Of a stretch of DNA of 64,000 nt, positions 27,001 to 34,621 are shown piece after piece. The notes beneath the pieces were generated by a model. The model worked only from the letters and a program-made list of their open reading frames with translations. It was not told where the DNA came from and made no database searches. The position numbers and the translations under genes are program-made. Position 1 is the stretch's first letter; the number at the start of each line of letters is the position of its first letter. Source of the stretch: DAOQVR01 sp035341665. GTDB lineage: Bacteria; Chloroflexota; Anaerolineae; JAAYZQ01. Where the stretch lies: the NCBI GenBank assembly GCA_035341665.1, contig DAOQVR010000003.1:248001-312000 (forward strand). Reading direction: 5' to 3'.

Positions 27001-27101
27001 TTACAGGCGCTGCGAGCAAACGCTGTCAGGCAGATGGCGACCAGCAGCGCCAGCTCGCATGTGCGGATGAGGCTCCTCCTTCGAGGGCGCAAGCGATTCA
27101 C
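24057..27101 (-). CDS. GT39-type membrane glycosyltransferase with C-terminal sandwich repeats (second copy)
   Basis: The 1014-residue protein has an N-terminal GT-C membrane region of about 12 segments with NLGEKSLWWDESLSLHRAQ in the first external loop (the Asp-Glu catalytic pair) and a second loop with the HPPLYFVLL motif typical of the family. After about residue 530 come three beta-sandwich-like repeats, the last beginning RVSLGGQVRLLGYDVAPTAV and containing TVTLYWQALARMDAEYTVF, closely resembling those of the enzyme at 11144-13990. The donor is probably a polyprenyl-phosphate sugar made by the GT2 enzyme encoded 14 bases upstream. It belongs to the long operon that starts at 30130. Confidence 0.85.
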   Translation of the reverse strand: MNRLRPRRRSLIRTCELALLVAICLTAFARSACNLGEKSLWWDESLSLHRAQRDAGSILAGTITLTDNVSTQVTVDDHPPLYFVLLAGALRLFGTSEFALRYLSVACMLLTVVLLYVTGHRLVDRVTGLAAAALGALSPMYLWYSQEARPYALVTCLALCSFYCFLRAFFVSPDRPGRPGSAAWTAAYVLGAACLVFTHYLGILLVLFEMVFLGIRLVSTRRWHRSLVLPVLLMALVIGGAAGYALLRIPGGIESVQDRTGVQFVPLPLLLRDLLNSFSLGVSVDVGNWYVWLADLFFLALAILGLARLCLKGGRWGWRLPGGLLAGYLVVPVGIIYGFSHVQPTYMASRHLMMVTPAFYLLLAAGLTWLRARLALVSLAGWLLVLAGVTYSTANYFGPEYDKDKHREWGAYLRSRVRPGDVVVVDPPQVADLYGYYASSQVPWIGLPLLGQSKDQTLESLQALLREHDRVWLAYSETPYWGDPTRLAERWLSEHAYRVDYHPFESISSQVLVAAYLAEAPLEQQVPEAARLPDVRYLPSLRLAGYRPVSAALAGESLHVQLYWAVDEPIPTEAKVSLRLVDGEGHLYGQGDQCPFGGLFPMWQWSPGKIVRAEHEIAVQAGTPPGSYELELVLVEHPGEEGCAGPAGPVISPLAAPVEVNRGDRISLGTVEVARAAVPPSPKSLSMERRSRVSFDGLELLGSASEATQLRPGERIDLRLYWRAERAPLPDLAFRLVLKGEDGQIIAERAIRPVGDALPTTLWQANDCFVGQFWLRIPEDAPAGKASLELAPQAPARRSGLWGALERRLRRGSSWVHLDGLRIAAGGGGTTAGGGTPVPEPQGLAIANPLRVSLGGQVRLLGYDVAPTAVEVGQPLTVTLYWQALARMDAEYTVFVHLLGPGNEVLGQKDSQPRAGAYPTSRWEPGEVITDTYSFAVSPATLPGAYPIEAGMYLLETLTRLPVVGADGQRLPGDRILLGEVSVRLAATAVPTLIPIAPEGSDKVYFPLVEAHPH

Positions 27102-27115
27102 AGGGAAGCCGTGCC

Positions 27116-27832
27116 TCAGCCCTGCTTGGCAGGTCCTTCACGCCAAAGCTGCGTCCTGAGCCGCCAAAGCTCTCGGAAGGCTCGGGTGATCACTCTGATG
27201 TTGGCGCCTGTCTGGCTCCCGGCAACGCGAGGACGGTGGCTCACGGGCAGCTCAGCGAAGCGATAGCCGGCGCGCTTGGCCCGAACGAGCCACTCGATGC
27301 TGAAGGTCGCGCCTCGGGACTGGATGCTCCCAGCCAGCTCGTCGACCATGTCCCGTCGCAACAGCTTGAATCCGCAGTCCACGTCCCGGACCGTATACCC
27401 GAAGAGCACCGTGCACAGCATGCTCCAGCCCTTGCCGTACAGGACCCGCAAGAAGGGGTCGCGGCGCGGGGCTCGATAGCCGGCGATCAGGTCTGCCTGG
27501 TCCATCAGTGGCAGGAACCCCGCCAGCTCGCTCAGGACGAACTGGCGGTCGGCGTCCGTGTACAGGATCCAGTCCTTCACGGCGTTGGTGAAACCGCTAA
27601 AGACCGACGCTCCAAAGCCCTGGTTGACCGTGTGCTGAACCAGCCGCACATGGGCGTCGGCGGCAGCCGACCGTGTCGCCACCGCCGCCGTCTCATCGCG
27701 ACTGCCGTCGTCCACAATGATGATCTCGTAATCATCGGTGATCGCCCCCAAGGCCGGCGTGGCTTCGGCGATGACAGGCTCGATATTGTCTGCCTCGTTG
27801 TAGGCTGGCAAAACCAGCGAGATGCTGGGCAT
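27116..27832 (-). CDS. GT2 family polyprenyl-phosphate sugar transferase (DPM1-like)
   Basis: The 238-residue protein opens with SISLVLPAYNEADNIEPVI, then EIIIVDDGSRDETAAVA and ILYTDADRQFVLSEL (the DxD-type metal site), followed by YTVRDVDCGFKLLRRD, typical of dolichol-phosphate-mannose synthase-like GT2 enzymes. These load a sugar from a nucleotide donor onto polyprenyl phosphate on the cytoplasmic face. There is no C-terminal membrane domain. Genes of this kind are usually next to a GT39 gene, as here, where the GT39 gene starts 14 bases downstream. Confidence 0.87.
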   Translation of the reverse strand: MPSISLVLPAYNEADNIEPVIAEATPALGAITDDYEIIIVDDGSRDETAAVATRSAAADAHVRLVQHTVNQGFGASVFSGFTNAVKDWILYTDADRQFVLSELAGFLPLMDQADLIAGYRAPRRDPFLRVLYGKGWSMLCTVLFGYTVRDVDCGFKLLRRDMVDELAGSIQSRGATFSIEWLVRAKRAGYRFAELPVSHRPRVAGSQTGANIRVITRAFRELWRLRTQLWREGPAKQG

Positions 27833-27838
27833 GGGGTT

Positions 27839-28876
27839 CTATCCTCCGCCTTGTGGTTTCTCTGCCGGTTTGGGCTTGCGGGGCCACAGGCCGCCGAAGA
27901 AGGGGCGCAGAAGGCTCGGCTTCGGCAGGTCCTGCCGCGCGAGATCTTCCCAATCTCCGGTGGAGCGGCGCCGCAGCCACTCGGCACGTTCCTTCTTCGC
28001 ATCCTCGAGCAGCTTAGCTAGGGTGGGCCCGTCCTCATCAGACAGCAAGGCACGAATGGTGCTGAGCGACTCGGCAAACGCATCGATCCAGCGCACTAGG
28101 TTTTCGCGGTTCGCCAGCCACTCCTCTGCGGCGGATGCCTCGTGCGGAAGCGAGGCCGTACTGTGCTCGTATGGTGTTCCTGCAAGCTTCCGAGCCTCTC
28201 TCCACGAGGGCCCATCGAGCCCTGTCTGCAGCAGCGCCAGCGACAGGAGAGGCGGGAGATTCCCGGTCAGGGCAGTCAGGCCATCGTGCTCCAAGGCATC
28301 GAGGAACAGGGGCTTGGCGCCAAGAATCGCAACCAGGTCGGCGGCAAGCTGGACCGCATCCGGGGCAGCCCGCACAGATGGTACGACACAGATCAGCCCA
28401 TTCTCGAAAAGGTCCGCATGGGGCTGGATGCTGCCGGACTGCAACGAAGCGGTCTCTTTCGCAGTGCCGTCCTTGGTCAGTGGGGCATCCGGGATGGCGA
28501 GAACTGGGTCCAGGCCGATGAAGTGGGCTTCAGTCGCCAGGAGCTCATCCGCCCAATCGAGCACGGGCGCCTTCAGCGTCGACGTGTCGAGGACAACGCT
28601 CCCAGGTCGCAGGTGTGGAGATATGGCCTCCAGGGTCTCGCGCACCGCAGGATAGGGCAGGGCCAAGAGCACGATGTCGGCCTTCTCGCAGGCCGAGATC
28701 AGGTTCCACTCTGTGCGGTCGACCGCGCCCATCTTCTTGGCCCGGCCACTTGCCTCCGCGCTTTTGTCATGCCCAATAACCAGCGAAGCTGCTCCTGCCG
28801 TGCGCAAGCGCAGGCCGGCGGAGGCGCCGATTACGCCCAATCCCACAATGGCAACGACCGGCTTCTGGTTGCTCAT
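27839..28876 (-). CDS. Prephenate/arogenate dehydrogenase-like oxidoreductase (TyrA family)
   Basis: The 345-residue protein begins VVAIVGLGVIGASAGLRLR, an NAD(P)-binding Rossmann loop, and continues with IVLLALPYPAVRETL and VVLDTSTLKAPVLDW, the pattern of TyrA-type dehydrogenases. The C-terminal half is helical with NLPPLLSLALLQTGLDG, comparable with the TyrA dimerisation domain. A role in tyrosine synthesis is plausible, but the catalytic His region (usually HP.aG.e) reads as FIGLDPVLAIPDAPL, without the expected His, so a divergent dehydrogenase is equally possible. The C-terminus is Lys/Pro-rich. It lies in the long operon between the HD gene and the GT2 gene. Confidence 0.65.
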   Translation of the reverse strand: MSNQKPVVAIVGLGVIGASAGLRLRTAGAASLVIGHDKSAEASGRAKKMGAVDRTEWNLISACEKADIVLLALPYPAVRETLEAISPHLRPGSVVLDTSTLKAPVLDWADELLATEAHFIGLDPVLAIPDAPLTKDGTAKETASLQSGSIQPHADLFENGLICVVPSVRAAPDAVQLAADLVAILGAKPLFLDALEHDGLTALTGNLPPLLSLALLQTGLDGPSWREARKLAGTPYEHSTASLPHEASAAEEWLANRENLVRWIDAFAESLSTIRALLSDEDGPTLAKLLEDAKKERAEWLRRRSTGDWEDLARQDLPKPSLLRPFFGGLWPRKPKPAEKPQGGG

Positions 28877-28894
28877 CCACTCACTCCCTAGATC

Positions 28895-29416
28895 CTAGTT
28901 GGCGGCGTCGGCCGCACGCAGGGCAGTTAACCGCGGGTCATCTCCCGGCGCGGGTGCTTGCTCGTGGCGGCCGATCAGAGCAGCCGTCACCTGTGAGCAG
29001 CCCGATGCCAGCGCCAGTTCCGCACCCAGGTCCGCATGGTGCCTCTGGACGAAGAAGACTCTCCTCCAGGCGCCTCCGCCTTCCGTGCCAAGTCGCTCCA
29101 CCATGCCAGGAGCAACTGCTCTGACCAGGACCATCAGCACGCGGTGCCGCAGGCCCAAGCGCCCTTCCTGGGAGGCCGTTTTGCCTACGTCATGCAAGAG
29201 GGCCGCCGAGAGCAGATCCCGGTCATGGTAACCTTGTTGCAGCAGGGTCCGCATGACACAGGCGCCATGGCGCCTGTCGTAGCGAGGCATGGCACCAAAG
29301 AGTGCCACACCCCCAGGATCGAGAACTTGACTGATCTCAGGGGCAGTGACCCTTGCACCGCTGAGCTCGGCGGCAACGGCGTGCATGAATTGCCGGACGC
29401 GATAGAGAGCCGGCAT
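28895..29416 (-). CDS. HD-domain phosphohydrolase-like protein
   Basis: The 173-residue product shows the HD signature: an N-terminal RRHGACVMRTLLQQG, LLSAALLHDVGKTASQEGRLG with the His-Asp pair, RHHADLGAELAL, and a final RHEQAP...LRAADAAN. Such proteins hydrolyse phosphate esters of nucleotides; the substrate cannot be predicted. ATG at 29416 (MPALYRVRQF) is preferred to the longer frame starting at 29569 because it sits 5 bases behind the stop of the protease gene. It is translationally close to its neighbours in an operon. Confidence 0.82.
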   Translation of the reverse strand: MPALYRVRQFMHAVAAELSGARVTAPEISQVLDPGGVALFGAMPRYDRRHGACVMRTLLQQGYHDRDLLSAALLHDVGKTASQEGRLGLRHRVLMVLVRAVAPGMVERLGTEGGGAWRRVFFVQRHHADLGAELALASGCSQVTAALIGRHEQAPAPGDDPRLTALRAADAAN

Positions 29417-29421
29417 CTCTG

Positions 29422-30081
29422 CTAGCCGACCAGAAGACGCAGGAGGGCATTGATCGGCGGAGAAAGAATGCTTCCGAGAATGTTCAAGCCCCCGAACCAG
29501 CCAAACGCGAGCAATGCCAAGAGAAGGATCGGGCCGTAGCTGGCCAATCGGTCCAGTGCCTGGCCCCACTCGAGTGCACGGCGCCCGTGCAGCGTGCCCA
29601 GCACGCCTTGAAGGACCCCGAACCCATCGAGCGGTGGGAGAGGCAGCAAGTTGAACACGGCCAAGCTCACGTTGGTGATCACCATCACCAGCAAGAAGCT
29701 GGACAGGAGCCCAGGCATGCCCGAAATCAGGCGGAGGGGAATGGCCGTGGTTGCGGCCAGCACCAGATTGGAGAAGGGTCCCGCGGCCGAAGTGATACCC
29801 ATGCTGACGCGTGGATTGCCGCGCAGGTTATACGGGTTCACGGGTACAGGCTTTCCCCATCCCAGCCCCATCCCCCCAAAGGCCATGAAGGCGATCATGA
29901 GTGCGCCCAACGGGTCAAAGTGCTTGATTGGATTGAGGGTCATGCGGCCCATTCGGCGGGCAGTCGGGTCTCCCATCTCAAAGGCAGACCATGCATGCAT
30001 GAACTCGTGGAAGGTGATCGACAGCAGGATCGCCACCAGGTACATGAGGGACCGCGTGACATTGACGTCTCTGCCGAGCAT
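29422..30081 (-). CDS. Site-2 protease family (M50) intramembrane metalloprotease
   Basis: The 219-residue integral membrane protein shows the M50 zinc motif ITFHEFMHAWSA (HExxH-type) in the first segment, and the distal NLLPLPPLDGFGVL, whose Asp is the third ligand, in a later segment. This is the short YwhC/rhomboid-like bacterial S2P subgroup without PDZ domain. It would cleave membrane proteins within the bilayer. GGMGLGWGKPVPVNPYNLR, conserved in the subgroup, is also visible. It starts at ATG 30081 directly after its own promoter and is the first gene of the operon that ends with menG. Confidence 0.9.
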   Translation of the reverse strand: MLGRDVNVTRSLMYLVAILLSITFHEFMHAWSAFEMGDPTARRMGRMTLNPIKHFDPLGALMIAFMAFGGMGLGWGKPVPVNPYNLRGNPRVSMGITSAAGPFSNLVLAATTAIPLRLISGMPGLLSSFLLVMVITNVSLAVFNLLPLPPLDGFGVLQGVLGTLHGRRALEWGQALDRLASYGPILLLALLAFGWFGGLNILGSILSPPINALLRLLVG

Positions 30082-30101
30082 TATCGCTCACTCATGCTTT
30101 G

Positions 30102-30130
30102 ATTATACCTGATCCACAAGTTGGGTCCAA
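30102..30130 (-). promoter_or_regulatory. Promoter of the M50-HD-TyrA-GT2-GT39-MenG operon
   Basis: Minus strand: TTGGAC (30130-30125), 17 bases, TATAAT (30107-30102), start near 30095, leaving a 14-base leader before the ATG at 30081. Confidence 0.6.
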
Positions 30131-30136
30131 CCCAGC

Positions 30137-32527
30137 TCAATGCGTCTGCTCATAGACGCCGAACCAGTCGCCGAGGTCCATTTGCTCCTGACGCCGGCGC
30201 CGCTGCTCCTCCTCGAACGCAACCAGGCGACCGAAAATCTCCGACTGCACCTTCTGGGGGTGGGCCACGTACTGGAAATCAAGCTTGCCCTGTGCGCCGG
30301 CCGTGTAGATGGACACAGTCCCAAAGTCAAAGAGGTTGGCGACCAGGTTTGGTAGCTCGTAGGTGACATTCTGTATCCGGTCGAACAGCGTCTCCGTCCT
30401 CTCAGAGCGCAACCTCAACGGCTTGCGCTCCGTGTCGACGATCCTGTCTTTGGTGACGATGTACAGGTCATTGCCCCAGTCAGCCCACCCCCACCACCAC
30501 CAGGCGGCAAGAGGGACCAACACTGGCACCAGAAACCACGGGCTGACTTCCAGGGGCGAGAGCAAGAGGCCATAGGCCAGTCCCGCAACAACAGCCAAGA
30601 GGGAAGGTGCCCAGACTTTGGCAAGGAGACGCAACGGGTGCTTTCGCCAGATCACCCTGTCCCCCGAGTTCCTCTCCACCCAAAACAGTCCACCGAGGGT
30701 GGCTTGTAGTGCACGAGCGACCGGGCCTGGCTTTCGAGTCCGCGCCTGGACGGCAATAGGCGGAGACGCCGGCAGGCGCACGATTGCGCGCAGCCCGCTC
30801 TGTGTCGCAGCCTCGATTCGCTCACGAATGCGCCGGCGGTTGTCCGGCTTGCGGGCATACTCCTCGCGCTCTGCCGCTTCGAGCAAGAGAGTCTTCACCA
30901 GTTCGGGCGCACGCAGATGGGTGACGCCTAGCGACTTGATCCCAGAGGTCGCGGCCGTCTCCACGCTCAGACGCCCATAGCCCCACAAGCCACCCCAGAA
31001 GTCCTGGTGTATGCCCACGTTCTGGATCTTGCCTAAGGGAACCTCAGATAGGCTTTCAAAGAGGCCGATCACCTTCTCCCTGTGCACTACCCGATTGGCC
31101 GTCACGATCAGGATATCGTTGGCATAGTCCAGCGCGCACCAGAGCGCCCACACGGCGATGATGAGAGGGGGCACCCACCATGTCCCCCCCAGGCCGCTCG
31201 CCGCATCCTGCCACAGAGTGGCAGCTAGCACGACTGCAGCCACCCAAAAGAGGATTCCGGGCCACCCCAGGAGGGGACGGACAAGAGCGAGAAGATGCCT
31301 CCTCCGGACCAGAAGCGGCTCTTCATCGGCGGCGAGCCACGAAAAGACCTTGGGTCTCTTGCCCAGCAAGGAGCCGTCAGGCGGAACCAGCTTGCCCCAC
31401 AGGGTGGGCTTCCTGAGCCGAAGCTGGCTCAGATCCTGGCGGGTCAGGTAGATCCACGCAGTGCGACTCGCCGCCCTGAGGGTATATGCCCACGGCTCCT
31501 CGGAGAAGAGGAGGCGCTCCCCCACTGCGTCGCCGGCTTGTAGCGGCGCCAAGGGATGAGGCTGCATGCCTTCGCTCTGTGTGAAGCGCTCGGCCTGCCC
31601 GTCCAGCAGAAAGTAGAGCGTCGAGTCCAGCTCTCCCTGGGCAAAGAGGGTGTGTCCCCCCGGCAAATGGGCGAGCCCCACGTAGCCCGCAAGCAGGGCG
31701 ACGTCCTCCTGGCTCAGGTTCGCGAATAGAGAGATGCCTGCCAGCAGAGGAGCTGGATCGATGCCCACCAGGCCCCGCCCGAAACCGGCCCGCAGCTGCA
31801 GCAACCAATCGAAGGCCGATGCAGAGAAGCGATACAAGGTGACACTTGAGTCGGCCTTCACCGTCTGCCCGCGTGCCTTCCGGTGAAGCAATTCCTCGTG
31901 CCCAAAGAAGGCGCCTGCCCCCATGTACCGCATCTCAGCGCGCACGCTCGCACCGCCCCCGCGGGCCGCCACCCGACCACAATCGATCACATAGAAGGCA
32001 TCGGCGGGGCTTCCTGCCGTGTAAATGGTCGAGCCCTGCCCGAGCTCTACCACCTGTAGTAGGTCCGCCGCCTGAAAGAGCTGCTCCGGTGTAAACGATC
32101 CGAATAGGGGTATCGCCAGGAGGCGACTGGCGATTTCTGTGCGTACCAGGCGCTGGCGGAGCAGGGGTACACGGGCCAGCAGCGATGGAAGGTTGGCAAT
32201 CTCTATGGACAGGATCGTAGCATCCTGGACGACCAGTGCCGTCGTGTTGTGCGGCTGGCCGTTAATCGCCGACCACCTCCCGATCGGGCTGCCGGGGACA
32301 TCCTCCAGCCGGATCACCGGCGCGCCACCAGCCGTGCCCGTCTCGAGCACCTGACCGGTCATCACCACGTAGAAGTGGGTTGGGATATCCCCTTGCGAAA
32401 AGACAAGCGATGTAGCGGGAAAGTCCCTCTCCTGGGCCAGGCTTCCCACAAAGCTGAGTGCCTGGGGGGAGAGACCCCGGAAGAGCTGGATCTTGGACAG
32501 GCGCCCAACAGGATCTGCAATCGCCAT
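30137..32527 (-). CDS. Membrane protein with three cyclic-nucleotide-binding-like and two bacterial PH domains
   Basis: The 796-residue protein has an unusual order of domains. Three CNB-like beta-barrels come first: about 10-125 (LFRGLSPQALSFVG to VPGSPIGRWSAING), about 135-250 (LFGSFTPEQLFQAADLL, then YMGAGAFFGHEELL) and about 258-375 (LFANLSQEDVALLAGYV, then LQAGDAVGERLLF). Two membrane helices (about 425-475) lead into a first YdbT/bPH_2 domain (DILIVTANRVVHREKVIG, with PLGKIQNVGI); two more helices and a second PH domain follow (DLYIVTKDRIVDTERKPLRL, then FDRIQNVTYELPN). The phosphate-binding cassettes of the CNB domains lack an obvious RTA/R.A core, so nucleotide binding is uncertain. 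It is a single gene with a strong promoter (32569-32597). Function unknown; a membrane-bound sensor is a reasonable guess. Confidence 0.82.
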   Translation of the reverse strand: MAIADPVGRLSKIQLFRGLSPQALSFVGSLAQERDFPATSLVFSQGDIPTHFYVVMTGQVLETGTAGGAPVIRLEDVPGSPIGRWSAINGQPHNTTALVVQDATILSIEIANLPSLLARVPLLRQRLVRTEIASRLLAIPLFGSFTPEQLFQAADLLQVVELGQGSTIYTAGSPADAFYVIDCGRVAARGGGASVRAEMRYMGAGAFFGHEELLHRKARGQTVKADSSVTLYRFSASAFDWLLQLRAGFGRGLVGIDPAPLLAGISLFANLSQEDVALLAGYVGLAHLPGGHTLFAQGELDSTLYFLLDGQAERFTQSEGMQPHPLAPLQAGDAVGERLLFSEEPWAYTLRAASRTAWIYLTRQDLSQLRLRKPTLWGKLVPPDGSLLGKRPKVFSWLAADEEPLLVRRRHLLALVRPLLGWPGILFWVAAVVLAATLWQDAASGLGGTWWVPPLIIAVWALWCALDYANDILIVTANRVVHREKVIGLFESLSEVPLGKIQNVGIHQDFWGGLWGYGRLSVETAATSGIKSLGVTHLRAPELVKTLLLEAAEREEYARKPDNRRRIRERIEAATQSGLRAIVRLPASPPIAVQARTRKPGPVARALQATLGGLFWVERNSGDRVIWRKHPLRLLAKVWAPSLLAVVAGLAYGLLLSPLEVSPWFLVPVLVPLAAWWWWGWADWGNDLYIVTKDRIVDTERKPLRLRSERTETLFDRIQNVTYELPNLVANLFDFGTVSIYTAGAQGKLDFQYVAHPQKVQSEIFGRLVAFEEEQRRRRQEQMDLGDWFGVYEQTH

Positions 32528-32568
32528 GGCTTTGCTCCGGCCGACAGCTTCCCGTCAGCCGTGCCTGC

Positions 32569-32597
32569 ATACTACCATGCGGCCGGGGCTTTGTCAA
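32569..32597 (-). promoter_or_regulatory. Promoter of the CNB/PH membrane protein gene
   Basis: Minus strand: TTGACA (32597-32592), 17 bases, TAGTAT (32574-32569), start near 32562, about 35 bases before the ATG at 32527. The divergent GT2 promoter begins 11 bases further on. Confidence 0.6.
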
Positions 32598-32607
32598 ACC
32601 CCGCAAA

Positions 32608-32636
32608 TGGACAACGGTTCAGGGCTACGGTATAAT
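32608..32636 (+). promoter_or_regulatory. Promoter of the GT2-flippase operon
   Basis: TGGACA (32608-32613), 17 bases, TATAAT (32631-32636), start near 32643, leaving a leader of about 78 bases. Confidence 0.6.
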
Positions 32637-32720
32637 GCCGCCCTGGCAGCTGTCAGGCCACTGCTGATCCTTAGGTTCAAAGGCCTGCGAGGAGGCAACC
32701 AGACCCTAGGCGGAGCGCGC

Positions 32721-33653
32721 ATGGAAGAACGGACGATCAGGTGCAGTGTAGGCATTACTGCCTATAATGAGGAAGCCAACATCGGCAGGCTATTGCGGGC
32801 GATCCTGGATCAGCGGCTCTTCAAGGTCGAGATCACGGAGATCATCGTCGTCGCTTCAGGCTGCACGGACCGTACCGTGGACATCGTGCGCGAGCTGGCT
32901 GCCGAGAACCCGCGCATCCAGCTCCACGTGCAGGACAAGAGGGAAGGCAAGACTTCGGCCATCAATGTCTTTCTACGCCACGCCCGCGAAACCATCTGTG
33001 TCCTCGAGAGCGGCGACACTCTGCCCCGCGAGGACACCATCGAAAGAATGGTCAGCATGTTTCGCGATCCCGCCGTCGGAATGACGGGAGCGCAGAAAGT
33101 GGCAGTCAATACCCCTGACCACATCGTTGGAATCCTGTCTCATCTCCGGCTGAAGATGGAGCACCAGCTCTGCCTGGAGATCCCTCGCCTGGGTGAGCTC
33201 ATTGCCTTCCGGAAGGTATTCGACCAGCTGCCGCCTGACGTGGCCATGGACGAGGCGTTTGTCGAGGCTCTGATCATCCGCCGGGGCATGCAGGTGCGCT
33301 ACGCGCCCGAGGCAGTCGTCTACAACATGGGCCCACAGACCGTGAGCGACTTTGTACGCCAGCGGCGCCGCAACTACGCTGGGCACCTCCACCTGAAGGA
33401 AAAGTACGGCTACAAGGTGTCCAGCCTTCAGAACAGGCGCGTTGCCCGGATCGCACTGGAAGAGGTCTGGGGAGCACTCCAGCTCATCGGCATCCTCGGC
33501 TACCTGGCCGTCATCGAGATGTATGCGCGGGCGTTGGGCGCCTGGGACTACCGGGTGAGGAAAAAGAAACACGTGGTCTGGGACATGGCGTGGACGACCA
33601 AGGACCCGGGCAAGGAGGTCGACCGGCGCGGAAGCACCGGGCAGGGCCAATGA
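32721..33653 (+). CDS. Family 2 glycosyltransferase
   Basis: The 310-residue protein starts with CSVGITAYNEEANIGRLL and continues with ITEIIVVASGCTDRTVDIV and CVLESGDTLPREDTIERMV (the DxD region appears as SGDT), then a C-terminal hydrophobic stretch (LIGILGYLAVIEMYARAL) that could attach it to the membrane. The fold is that of GT2 enzymes that add a sugar from a nucleotide donor to a lipid-linked acceptor. ATG at 32721 has GGAG 7 bases before it; the frame is open upstream but crosses the promoter. Its stop overlaps the start of the flippase-like gene by 4 bases (ATGA), so the pair is coupled. Confidence 0.85.
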   Translation: MEERTIRCSVGITAYNEEANIGRLLRAILDQRLFKVEITEIIVVASGCTDRTVDIVRELAAENPRIQLHVQDKREGKTSAINVFLRHARETICVLESGDTLPREDTIERMVSMFRDPAVGMTGAQKVAVNTPDHIVGILSHLRLKMEHQLCLEIPRLGELIAFRKVFDQLPPDVAMDEAFVEALIIRRGMQVRYAPEAVVYNMGPQTVSDFVRQRRRNYAGHLHLKEKYGYKVSSLQNRRVARIALEEVWGALQLIGILGYLAVIEMYARALGAWDYRVRKKKHVVWDMAWTTKDPGKEVDRRGSTGQGQ

Positions 33654-34609
33654 AGAACCGGCTGCTGACCTTCTTCAAGGTGGCGGTCAGCCTCGGGCTG
33701 CTCGCCTATGTCCTGACGCGTCCCGAGATTCTGAAGGCGGACTGGCGAGGCATGTTGGCCAGTATGCGGCTCGGCTATTGGCTCCTGGCCTTGGGCGTCT
33801 ACTGCGTGGCCATCGGACTGAACGTCAAGAAATGGCAGATACTGATCCGCGCGCTTGGCATCGACGCCCCCTATCCGAGCCTCTTTCGCCACAACCTTGT
33901 GGGGCTCTTCTTTGCCAACCTTCCCCTGAGCATGGTCGGCGGCGACATCGCCCGGGGGTGGGATCTGGCGCGCACCTCGGCCTCAGGCCAGGCTGCGCCC
34001 GTGGCGGTGTCGGTGCTCCTCGATAGGCTCATCGGGCTGGCTGCATTCCTGGTGGCCGCGACAGCAGGCTTGGCCTATGCTACCATCGCGCTCGGGCGCG
34101 CCGACCTCAGATCGCTGCTCACCATCATGGCGTCGATCCTGACAGGGTTCGTAGTTGCCATGGCCGTGTTGATGAGCCAACGCCTGCGCGCCTTGGCAGA
34201 GCGGTTCTTGGGATTGGGCCCGCTGCCCAGGGTCCTACCCTTGTTCCGGAAGCTCTCCGACTCGGTCCAGGTGTACCGAAACCGCATGAGCCCTCTGCTT
34301 GTCGCCCTCGGCTTGGGCCTGGCTACTGTCCTGGCTACTTGCCTCGTGAACTACCTCGCCGCCATGGCGACCGGTGCAAAGGTTCCGCCGGAGTGGGTGC
34401 TCATCCTGACGCCTCTCACCCCCTTTGCCCTTTACATCCCATCGATCGCTTCTGGGTTGGGGGTCAACCAGTGGGTGTTCGGCCTGCTCTATCACGACTT
34501 GGCTGGTGTGATGTCCGAGCCGGCAGCTTTGGCCTTCTCTCTCGCGATGCAGCTCATCATCGTCGCCAGCAGCCTGCCAGGCGCAGTCCTGTGGTGGCGC
34601 CGCCGGTGA
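33650..34609 (+). CDS. AglD/MprF-type integral membrane protein (LPG synthase TM-like, UPF0104)
   Basis: The 319-residue hydrophobic protein has about eight membrane segments and the family's charged motifs: LNVKKWQILIRALGI near the second helix, NLVGLFFANLPLSMVGGDIARGWDL, SVLLDRLIGL, and PFALYIPSIASGLGVNQWVF. These belong to the lysylphosphatidylglycerol synthetase/flippase TM family, thought to flip lipid-linked substrates, often paired with GT2 enzymes. The start ATG overlaps the GT2 stop. The gene ends 12 bases before the convergent oxidoreductase gene. Confidence 0.85.
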   Translation: MKNRLLTFFKVAVSLGLLAYVLTRPEILKADWRGMLASMRLGYWLLALGVYCVAIGLNVKKWQILIRALGIDAPYPSLFRHNLVGLFFANLPLSMVGGDIARGWDLARTSASGQAAPVAVSVLLDRLIGLAAFLVAATAGLAYATIALGRADLRSLLTIMASILTGFVVAMAVLMSQRLRALAERFLGLGPLPRVLPLFRKLSDSVQVYRNRMSPLLVALGLGLATVLATCLVNYLAAMATGAKVPPEWVLILTPLTPFALYIPSIASGLGVNQWVFGLLYHDLAGVMSEPAALAFSLAMQLIIVASSLPGAVLWWRRR

Positions 34610-34621
34610 CCGGGAGCCCGT

